NCBI GenBank assembly: GCA_030151635.1
Contig: JASLDF010000096.1
Span: forward strand, 1-41,301
Length of the DNA stretch: 41,301 nt
From: Bacteroides sp.
GTDB lineage: Bacteria; Bacteroidota; Bacteroidia; Bacteroidales; Bacteroidaceae
Direction: 5' to 3'
This document shows positions 35,771 to 41,301 of the stretch, in pieces. Position 1 is the first letter of the stretch. The number at the start of each line of letters is the position of its first letter. The notes under the pieces are model-generated. The model did no database searches, was not told where the DNA came from, and saw only the letters and a program-made list of their open reading frames with translations. Position numbers and translations under genes: made by a program.

Positions 35771-35776
35771 AGAGAT

Positions 35777-36343
35777 ATGGAGTTATTAAAACAGAGAATT
35801 TTACAAGATGGAAAATGCTTCGATGGAGGCATCTTAAAAGTAGATGGTTTTATTAATCATCAAATGGACCCAATACTAATGAAATCAATTGGTGTCGAGT
35901 TTGTCCGTTTATTCGCTTCATCTAACGTCAATAAAATAATGACTATTGAAGCTAGTGGTATTGCACCAGCCATTATGACTGGATATTTACTTAACCTCCC
36001 GGTTATATTTGCTAAAAAGAAAACCCCAAAGACTATGGAGGATTTCCTAACAACGAAAGTTCGCTCTTTTACTAAAGATAGAGAATATGACATTATCATG
36101 AGTAAAGAATACCTTACTCCTGATGACAACATTCTTTTTATCGATGATTTCCTAGCCAATGGAAATGCTGCTGTAGGAGTAATCGATTTAGTAAAACAAG
36201 CTGGAGCCAATCTAGTTGGTATGGGCTTCATTATTGAGAAGGAGTTTCAAAATGGACGAAAAAGATTAGAAGAGCTAAATGTTAGGGTTGAGTCATTAGC
36301 CATTATTGAAAGTTTATCAAACTGCGAAATAAAATTAAAGTAA
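35777..36343 (+). CDS. xpt: Xanthine phosphoribosyltransferase
   Basis: The 188-residue enzyme converts xanthine and PRPP to XMP in purine salvage. Family start MELLKQRILQDGKCFDGGILKVD and the PRPP loop ILFIDDFLANGNAA near 127-140 are clear. There is no room for a purine riboswitch ahead of it, because mltG ends 6 bases upstream; expression follows the mltG promoter. Confidence 0.95.
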   Translation: MELLKQRILQDGKCFDGGILKVDGFINHQMDPILMKSIGVEFVRLFASSNVNKIMTIEASGIAPAIMTGYLLNLPVIFAKKKTPKTMEDFLTTKVRSFTKDREYDIIMSKEYLTPDDNILFIDDFLANGNAAVGVIDLVKQAGANLVGMGFIIEKEFQNGRKRLEELNVRVESLAIIESLSNCEIKLK

Positions 36344-36356
36344 TATTTTTCAGAAT

Positions 36357-36830
36357 ATGAAGAAGTTAACAAATCCTTGGCAAGGATTAGAAGGCTACTA
36401 TTGTTTTGGTTGTGCCCCTGATAATCCTGCGGGTGTAAAAATGGAGTTTTATGAAGATGGAGATGAGATTGTCAGCTTATGGGAGCCTAAGCCCGAATAT
36501 CAAGGCTGGTTAAACACCCTACACGGGGGTATTCAAGCAGTACTATTTGATGAAATCTGTGCTTGGGTTATCATCAGAAAAAAGCAGACTACAGGGGTAA
36601 CTTTTAAGATGGAAACAAAGTACATCAAATCTGTTAGCACGACAGATAAAGTTATCACACTTCGTGCGCGTATAACAAATGAAAAAAGAAACGTAGTTTT
36701 CATATCGGCAGAACTATATAATCAAGATAACGAAATTTGCTCCCAAGCAACTTGTACTTACTTTACAGTATCACAAGAACAAGCTAAAGAAGAATTTTTC
36801 TTTTCATCATGCGACACCATTGATGAATAA
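36357..36830 (+). CDS. PaaI-like hotdog-fold thioesterase
   Basis: The 157-residue protein of the PaaI/4HBT superfamily has the active-site helix motif LHGGIQAVLFDEICAW near 54-69 and an N-terminal CFGCAPDNPAGVKM. The latter is common to a subgroup of small hotdog thioesterases. Substrate unknown. Third gene of the mltG operon, ending at a 46-bp palindrome. Confidence 0.82.
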   Translation: MKKLTNPWQGLEGYYCFGCAPDNPAGVKMEFYEDGDEIVSLWEPKPEYQGWLNTLHGGIQAVLFDEICAWVIIRKKQTTGVTFKMETKYIKSVSTTDKVITLRARITNEKRNVVFISAELYNQDNEICSQATCTYFTVSQEQAKEEFFFSSCDTIDE

Positions 36831-36832
36831 TC

Positions 36833-36878
36833 ATAAAACAAAGCCTCCTTATACTAGTATAAGGAGGCTTTGTTTTAT
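36833..36878. terminator. 46-bp perfect palindrome, bidirectional terminator
   Basis: Two 23-base arms are exact reverse complements with no spacer; the centre is ACTAGT at 36853-36858. Each outer arm is rich in T on its own strand (TTTGTTTTAT), so RNA from either direction would end in a GC-containing hairpin followed by U. It sits 2 bases after the thioesterase stop and 14 bases before the nadE stop, and serves both convergent units. Confidence 0.9.
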
Positions 36879-36892
36879 ATTAAAAAGACTTC

Positions 36893-38782
36893 TTAAAGCA
36901 AATCAACCTCATCTAACCAAACAGAAGCAACAACATCACTTGGCATAATCCAACCACCACGAGGGCTCAGAGAAATACCTGTTACATTTGGTCCATCTGG
37001 AGAACAAGAACGCTTAAATTGTTGCATAAAGAATCTATGATAAAATGTTTTCAGCCACTTTTTAATCACAAACTCTTCATAATCTAAGCCAAATACCAAT
37101 TTAGCTCTTTCATAAATTACTGTAGGAGTAAAGCCATATTTCATCATATAGAAGATAAAGAAATCATGAAGTTCATATGGTCCAACTAAGTCCTCTGTTT
37201 TTTGTTGAATTATTCCTAAATCAGAAGTCGGTGTAAGCTCTGGGCTAATAGGAGTATCTAATATATCCAACAGAGTTTTAGATAATATTTCACTAATATC
37301 AGTCTTTGCAATGGCTCGAACCAAGTACTGTACTAAAGTCTTAGGAATACTAGCGTTTACTCCATACATAGACATATGGTCGCCATTATACGTAGCCCAT
37401 CCTAAAGCTAATTCCGATAAATCTCCAGTACCTATCACTAAAGCATTGTGCTTGTTGGCATAATCCATCAGAATTTGAGTTCTTTCGCGTGCTTGACTAT
37501 TTTCGAATGTAACATCATGAGTATTTAAGTCGTGATTAATATCTTTAAAATGCTGAATACAAGCATCCTTTATACTAATTTCTTCAATGGTAATCCCCAT
37601 TTGTTCCATTAGAACATCAGCATTATTTTTTGTTCTACCAGACGTTCCAAAACCTGGCATAGTTATTCCTATGATATTTTTACGAGGAAGTTTCATTAAA
37701 TCTATAGCTCTCATACAAACCAACAAAGCCAAAGTAGAATCCAATCCCCCTGAAACACCCAAAACAACCTTATTTCCACGAATATGTTTTAGTCTCTTCA
37801 CTAAACCTATAGCCTGTATAGACAAAGCATCACTTGCAAATGATAAATCAGTAACATGAGCAGGAACAAAAGGATTTCTATCTAACGTCCTAAACAGCGA
37901 TGTTAAGTTTGGAATTTCTATTCCTGCGATTTCATCGATATCAGAACTACAGTTTTGGGTATAATCTTTTCCCATTCCATTCATTCGAATAGAATGTTTC
38001 ACAGCAATATCAAGTTCCGAAATCAATAACTGTCCTTCTAAATCATCCAACTCAGACTCAGCAAGTATTATTCCGTCATCAATTATAGCACTTTTTGTAA
38101 CAAACACATCGTCTGTTGTTGATTCACCATAACCTGGTGCAGAATATAAAAAGGCTGTATTGTATTGCTCTGAATAAACTTGTAAAGCATTTAATACCTT
38201 AGCCGACTTACCTACAATCTCACTTTGTGCAGACAGTAAAACTATAAAATCATCTGTCTCTATAATTGAATGTGGGGCATTCGAAAGTAAATCTTCTGCA
38301 AACCTCACAGTAAAAGTACTCTCCCCTAATTTTAAATGAAGAGATGTAGACAACATGACTTCATCTTGATCATTAACATCTAAATAATCAAGAATTTCTT
38401 TAGTAACTACAGAAAAGTAACGATTAATACCTGCAGATTTTTTTGGCACAATACCATAAATTTGTCCCTGCCCAAAAACTACAGCCGCATTAATAACTTG
38501 CCCCTTAGCTTTCAAAGGAAGCCCCACTACCGATACAATATTTAAGTCTTTGGTCTGACTAATTAAATGCATTAATGCAGCTTTGCTCCGTTTCAACAAT
38601 GTTTCGTCGGCATATAAATCCCCACAAGAACACGAAGAAATACTCAGTTCTGGAAACGCAATGAGCGATACTTGCTGTTCATTCGCTTCACGCATCATTT
38701 CACCTATAAACTGTGCATTCTCAAAACATGATGCAACTTTAACATTGGGTACACCAACGGCTACACGTAAAAAACCATTCAT
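36893..38782 (-). CDS. nadE: NAD synthetase with a degenerate glutaminase domain
   Basis: The 629-residue two-domain NAD synthetase makes NAD from deamido-NAD. The C-terminal synthetase domain is intact: VLGVSGGLDSTLALLV pyrophosphatase loop, GITMPGFGTSGRTKNN, IGTGDLSELALGWATYNGDHMSMY and KRSCSPDGPNV. The N-terminal nitrilase-like glutaminase domain keeps E45 (FPELS) and a Lys near 114. The catalytic Cys of the family C-E-D motif is Ala162 (RFAEDLL), and the LPNYxEFYExR segment after the Lys is gone (SAGINRYF). Glutamine hydrolysis should therefore be lost, leaving an ammonia-dependent enzyme or a domain with another role. The frame is continuous, so this is not a simple frameshift. Confidence 0.9.
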   Translation of the reverse strand: MNGFLRVAVGVPNVKVASCFENAQFIGEMMREANEQQVSLIAFPELSISSCSCGDLYADETLLKRSKAALMHLISQTKDLNIVSVVGLPLKAKGQVINAAVVFGQGQIYGIVPKKSAGINRYFSVVTKEILDYLDVNDQDEVMLSTSLHLKLGESTFTVRFAEDLLSNAPHSIIETDDFIVLLSAQSEIVGKSAKVLNALQVYSEQYNTAFLYSAPGYGESTTDDVFVTKSAIIDDGIILAESELDDLEGQLLISELDIAVKHSIRMNGMGKDYTQNCSSDIDEIAGIEIPNLTSLFRTLDRNPFVPAHVTDLSFASDALSIQAIGLVKRLKHIRGNKVVLGVSGGLDSTLALLVCMRAIDLMKLPRKNIIGITMPGFGTSGRTKNNADVLMEQMGITIEEISIKDACIQHFKDINHDLNTHDVTFENSQARERTQILMDYANKHNALVIGTGDLSELALGWATYNGDHMSMYGVNASIPKTLVQYLVRAIAKTDISEILSKTLLDILDTPISPELTPTSDLGIIQQKTEDLVGPYELHDFFIFYMMKYGFTPTVIYERAKLVFGLDYEEFVIKKWLKTFYHRFFMQQFKRSCSPDGPNVTGISLSPRGGWIMPSDVVASVWLDEVDLL

Positions 38783-38838
38783 ATTCTTTATTATTTATGT
38801 CTTGTAAAATAATATCATTTTCAAGATATCATCCTATA

Positions 38839-38846
38839 CAAATGTA
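38839..38846 (-). promoter_or_regulatory. -7 element of the nadE promoter
   Basis: On the minus strand TACATTTG matches TAnnTTTG; the predicted leader is about 50 bases. Confidence 0.6.
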
Positions 38847-38888
38847 ATTATTTTTCTGCTCTATTGTGAAAATTAATTAATCAAAACA

Positions 38889-38920
38889 TTTGGAATATGA
38901 AATGTGAATATTTATATTTG
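38889..38920 (+). promoter_or_regulatory. Promoter of perR-rbr
   Basis: TTTG (38889-38892), a 20-base spacer and TATATTTG (38913-38920) match both promoter elements. The start of transcription is expected near 38927, which rules out the GTG at 38904 as translation start of perR. Confidence 0.75.
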
Positions 38921-38934
38921 TATTAGAATTAAAA

Positions 38935-38949
38935 ATGTAATCATTACAA
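38935..38949. promoter_or_regulatory. PerR-box-like palindrome in the perR leader
   Basis: TGTAAT (38936-38941), C, ATTACA (38943-38948) is a perfect 6-1-6 inverted repeat, close to the 7-1-7 PerR/Fur box with core TAAT-N-ATTA. It lies just after the predicted transcription start and ahead of the start codon, a typical repressor position, so PerR would control itself and the rubrerythrin gene behind it. Confidence 0.7.
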
Positions 38950-38969
38950 TTCTATTAAAAACTGTAAAA

Positions 38970-39398
38970 TTGAAAGCATTAGAAAAACTAAGAGAATTTG
39001 AGATTAAGCCTTCCATGCAACGTATTGCAATCATGGAATTTCTTATTGATAACCGCATTCATCCCAGTGTTGAAGATATTTACAATGGGTTGTCAGACAG
39101 TATGCCTACTCTATCCAAAACAACAGTGTACAATACACTAAAGTTATTTGAGGAGCATAGAGCTATTATCTCTTTAACTATCGATGAAAAAAACGTATGC
39201 TACGACATTGATACAAAACCTCATGCTCATTTTATTTGTAAGAATTGTAGTCACGTAGAAGATTTCGATATTCCCGTTATGAGCGAAAAAGATAACACTA
39301 AAATGGCTGGCAATCTTATAACAGAAGCTCATTTCTATTACAAAGGAATATGCAAACATTGTTTACAAACCCAAAAGGTAATTATAAATAACAATTAA
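38970..39398 (+). CDS. perR: PerR-type peroxide-sensing Fur-family repressor
   Basis: Starting at TTG 38970 the protein has 142 residues and begins with the expected LKALEKLREFEIKPSMQR. An upstream GTG at 38904 overlaps the promoter and is rejected. Numbered from the TTG, the five regulatory metal ligands of B. subtilis PerR are matched in spacing: H31, D79, H85, H87 and D98. Fur proteins have Glu at the last position, so PerR is favoured. The structural zinc Cys pairs C90/C93 and C128/C131 are present. It senses hydrogen peroxide by oxidation of the bound-iron histidines. The rubrerythrin gene follows after 11 bases, a functional match. Confidence 0.87.
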   Translation: MKALEKLREFEIKPSMQRIAIMEFLIDNRIHPSVEDIYNGLSDSMPTLSKTTVYNTLKLFEEHRAIISLTIDEKNVCYDIDTKPHAHFICKNCSHVEDFDIPVMSEKDNTKMAGNLITEAHFYYKGICKHCLQTQKVIINNN

Positions 39399-39409
39399 GT
39401 TTAAAAGAA

Positions 39410-39964
39410 ATGAAAAAATTCAGATGTACAGTATGTGGTTACATCCACGAAGGTGATGCAGCACCAGAGAAATGTCCACTTTGTAAAGCTCCAGCAAGTA
39501 AATTTGTTGAAGTTGTTGAAACAGCAGGCGCATTAACTTTCGCTGACGAGCACGTTCTTGGCGTTGCTAAAGGTTGCGACGAAGAAATGATCAAAGATCT
39601 TAATGCACACTTCAACGGAGAATGTACTGAAGTAGGTATGTACCTAGCTATGAGCCGCCAAGCAGACCGCGAAGGTTATCCAGAAATTGCAGAAGCATTC
39701 AAACGCTATGCATGGGAAGAAGCAGAACACGCTTCAAGATTCGCAGAGCTATTAGGAGATGTAGTTTGGGATACTAAAACAAACTTAAAAATGCGTAAAG
39801 ACGCAGAGCAAGGTGCTTGCGAAGACAAAAAACGTATCGCAACACGTGCAAAACAATTAAACCTAGACGCTATTCACGATACAGTTCATGAAATGTGTAA
39901 AGATGAAGCTCGTCACGGTAAAGGATTTGAAGGATTATACAATCGTTATTTTGGCGATAAGTAA
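39410..39964 (+). CDS. Reverse rubrerythrin (peroxidase)
   Basis: In the 184-residue protein the rubredoxin domain comes first (CTVCGY near 6-11 and CPLCKAP near 24-30). A ferritin-like diiron domain follows, with ECTEVGMYLAM, the ExxH in WEEAEHASRF and the ExxH in KDEARHGKGF. This is the reverse of the classic rubrerythrin order. Such proteins reduce hydrogen peroxide in the cytoplasm of anaerobes. The gene uses CGT/CGC and other favoured codons more than its neighbours, pointing to high expression. It is very likely co-transcribed with perR and ends at a strong terminator. Confidence 0.93.
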   Translation: MKKFRCTVCGYIHEGDAAPEKCPLCKAPASKFVEVVETAGALTFADEHVLGVAKGCDEEMIKDLNAHFNGECTEVGMYLAMSRQADREGYPEIAEAFKRYAWEEAEHASRFAELLGDVVWDTKTNLKMRKDAEQGACEDKKRIATRAKQLNLDAIHDTVHEMCKDEARHGKGFEGLYNRYFGDK

Positions 39965-39982
39965 ATTTTGGTCTCAATGTAA

Positions 39983-40013
39983 AAAAGAGGTGCTAGTGAG
40001 CACCTCTTTTATA
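39983..40013 (+). terminator. Terminator of perR-rubrerythrin
   Basis: AAAAGAGGTGCT (39983-39994) pairs exactly with AGCACCTCTTTT (39999-40010) around AGTG. The 3' arm supplies the T-run. Confidence 0.92.
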
Positions 40014-40194
40014 CCTATATACTTTACCCATAAAATAATAACTCCTTGTACTACTGTTAATAATGTAAGCCTATTCGCAAATCTGCATGAATTCAATCAA
40101 CACCTCCACTCCACTTCCGAAAATTAAAAACTACGAATTAGTAAACTACTCCAAAATGGAGTATACAAAAAACACCTAGTGAGAATTAAAGACA
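40011..40194. other. Non-coding spacer between two terminators
   Basis: I see no credible gene here. It holds a short inverted repeat, TACTCC/GGAGTA (40147-40152/40158-40163) with a 5-base loop, but no promoter consensus or repeat family I recognise. It is more GC-varied than other spacers and could be a decayed gene or mobile-element remnant, which I cannot show. Confidence 0.3.
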
Positions 40195-40229
40195 GAAAAA
40201 AGGTGATGAAATAAACACTTCACCACCTT
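40195..40229 (-). terminator. Terminator of the thioredoxin pair
   Basis: On the minus strand AAGGTGGTGAA (40229-40219) pairs with TTCATCACCTT (40210-40200), with one G-U pair in RNA, and is followed by T. It lies 22 bases after the stop of the exported thioredoxin. Confidence 0.8.
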
Positions 40230-40250
40230 AATATTTAAGCTATTTGCCTA

Positions 40251-40736
40251 CTATTTTTCTTTATTATTCAATAAGAATTCTTCGATTGTTTTCTTATAAG
40301 TATCCTTATCAGCAGCACCTGGGAATAGTCTTGGAACACCATCCTTAGGAATAAATACTAATAAAGGAATACTAGTAACGTTAAACAATTGCGCTAATTC
40401 GCGTTCTTTATCAACATTTACTTTGTAAAAAGAAACTTTGCCGTCATATTCAATTGCTAAATCCTTCAATATAGGAGCAATCATACGACAAGGTCCACAC
40501 CAATCTGCATATAAATCTATTATGGCTGGTTTATCGCCTGCAAAAATCCACTCTTGGCTCTTTTCATAGTCGAATACTTCTTTTTTAAAAGTATCTAAAG
40601 TCATTGGAATGACTTTATCTTCCTTCTTCTCTATTGCCTCAACCGAAGCTACTTCTGCTGGCTTACTTATTGTTGTAAAAGCAAATCCTGTGATTGCCAA
40701 TACAAAAATACCAAACCCTAATAAATTTTTTCTCAT
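40251..40736 (-). CDS. Exported thioredoxin-like protein
   Basis: The 161-residue protein has an N-terminal hydrophobic segment (about 5-22, LLGFGIFVLAITGFAF) that acts as a signal peptide or anchor. A linker and a thioredoxin domain follow, with DLYADWCGPCRM near 73-84 and the cis-proline in VTSIPLLVF. It probably works as a periplasmic disulfide reductant. It lies 22 bases behind a cytoplasmic thioredoxin gene and shares its transcript. Confidence 0.87.
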   Translation of the reverse strand: MRKNLLGFGIFVLAITGFAFTTISKPAEVASVEAIEKKEDKVIPMTLDTFKKEVFDYEKSQEWIFAGDKPAIIDLYADWCGPCRMIAPILKDLAIEYDGKVSFYKVNVDKERELAQLFNVTSIPLLVFIPKDGVPRLFPGAADKDTYKKTIEEFLLNNKEK

Positions 40737-40758
40737 ATCAATAATTTTGTTTTTTACA

Positions 40759-41055
40759 TTAGTAATAATTCTCTAGCATTGCAGACAATTCCTTTTCAGC
40801 AATTACGCCAGAATGACGCCACATAGCTTGGCCACTTTTAAAAATAATAAATGTGGGTACCGTTTGAATTCGGTATTCTCCAGCTAAATCTTCATTGGCA
40901 TCAACGTCAATCTTCATAACAACAGCTTTACTGCCTACTTTGTTTTTGACATTTTCTACTACTGGCCCCATTGCTTGACAAGGACCACACCATTCTGCTG
41001 AAAATTGAGCTAGTGTTGGTGCACCTGATAGAATTTGTTCTTTTAAATTTTTCAT
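40759..41055 (-). CDS. trxA: Thioredoxin
   Basis: The 98-residue thioredoxin has WCGPC in FSAEWCGPCQAM near 18-29, and the cis-proline in IQTVPTFIIF. No signal peptide, so cytoplasmic. First gene of a two-gene unit with the exported thioredoxin. Symbol by family; several trx genes are usual in Bacteroidales. Confidence 0.88.
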   Translation of the reverse strand: MKNLKEQILSGAPTLAQFSAEWCGPCQAMGPVVENVKNKVGSKAVVMKIDVDANEDLAGEYRIQTVPTFIIFKSGQAMWRHSGVIAEKELSAMLENYY

Positions 41056-41160
41056 CTCTACTTGTATAATATTACTTACTTAACTTCTTTATTAATTGTA
41101 AAGTATAAAACGCAAGATGAAAAAGTTTGTTCATTAACAAAATCCTATAGTCTCACAAAT

Positions 41161-41301
41161 CTAATCAAGAATTGTTAATTCGTCAATGATTCGTGTAGCA
41201 CCTGCAAATTTATCAATAATGAATAAAACATAGCGTATATCTACACAAGCAGCACGTTGTGATGCTGGTCTAAAAGCAATATCTCCTGTTAATCCTTCGT
41301 A
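41161..41301 (-). CDS. C-terminal fragment of an unrecognised protein
   Basis: A minus-strand frame enters from the right edge and ends at TAG (41163-41161). It encodes 46 residues, including AFRPASQRAACVDIRYVLFI and ending GATRIIDELTILD. The frame is open throughout. I do not recognise the family from this tail; the rest lies outside the window. Confidence 0.55.
   Translation of the reverse strand, partial: YEGLTGDIAFRPASQRAACVDIRYVLFIIDKFAGATRIIDELTILD

Noticed and set aside
35720..35777. Purine riboswitch ahead of xpt
   Set aside because: Only 6 bases separate mltG and xpt, and no aptamer-like sequence is visible in the end of mltG.
38904..38969. N-terminal extension of the PerR frame from a GTG start
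   Set aside because: The GTG and the first codons lie within the promoter (TTTG-N20-TATATTTG), and the added residues do not belong to the Fur family.
39888..40127. Plus-strand 79-residue ORF at the end of the rubrerythrin gene
   Set aside because: It starts inside the rubrerythrin gene in another frame and reads through its terminator; no start signal or family resemblance.

Overview
This 41.3 kb window is chromosomal DNA from a low-GC member of the Bacteroidota, most likely the order Bacteroidales. Three things point there: the recurrent Bacteroidetes sigma-ABfr promoter element TAnnTTTG upstream of many genes, the gene order ruvX-def-TPR-thrS-infC-rpmI-rplT followed by a 6S RNA, and Bacteroidales-type enzymes (large Mfd, reverse rubrerythrin, a nanLET-type sialic acid cluster). 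No insertion sequence, prophage, CRISPR array, tRNA or rRNA was found. Coding density is high and most neighbours are housekeeping genes.

Layout. 1-4.8 kb: the 3' end of rny (RNase Y), cutC, a 971-aa secreted amidase-like protein annotated as xanthan lyase in relatives, and a three-gene translationally coupled set of small proteins whose middle member looks like a TusA without its cysteine. 4.9-18.3 kb: a YgiQ-type radical SAM protein, mfd (minus), then a plus-strand run of a polyprenyl-phosphate mannosyltransferase-like GT2, dihydroorotase, an unrecognised coupled gene and a membrane metallophosphoesterase, converging on sbcD-sbcC (minus). 18.4-26.2 kb: a plsC-like acyltransferase converges on the 6S RNA and on the minus-strand translation cluster ruvX, def, a TPR protein, thrS, infC, rpmI and rplT.

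26.3-34.6 kb: a sialic acid (Neu5Ac) utilisation operon on the minus strand (nanA lyase, AGE-type ManNAc epimerase, sialidase, NanM mutarotase lipoprotein, MFS transporter, NanQ anomerase). It faces a divergently transcribed ROK-family regulator across a 302-bp control region containing repeated half-sites. Together these genes release sialic acid from host glycans, equilibrate its anomers, import it and convert it to GlcNAc; the ManNAc/GlcNAc kinase and a SusCD-type importer are not in the window. 34.7-36.9 kb: mltG, xpt and a PaaI-like thioesterase, ending in a 46-bp perfect palindrome shared with the convergent nadE.

36.9-41.3 kb: an NAD synthetase, a PerR-type peroxide sensor with a PerR-box-like palindrome in its own leader, a reverse rubrerythrin, and two thioredoxins (one exported). 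This is a small redox-defence neighbourhood.

The least ordinary items are: the NAD synthetase whose glutaminase domain has Ala in place of the catalytic Cys and has lost the surrounding motifs; the small-ORF operon with a cysteine-less TusA-like protein; the 6S RNA; the nan control region; and several genes whose promoter lies so close to the start codon that the mRNA may be leaderless.
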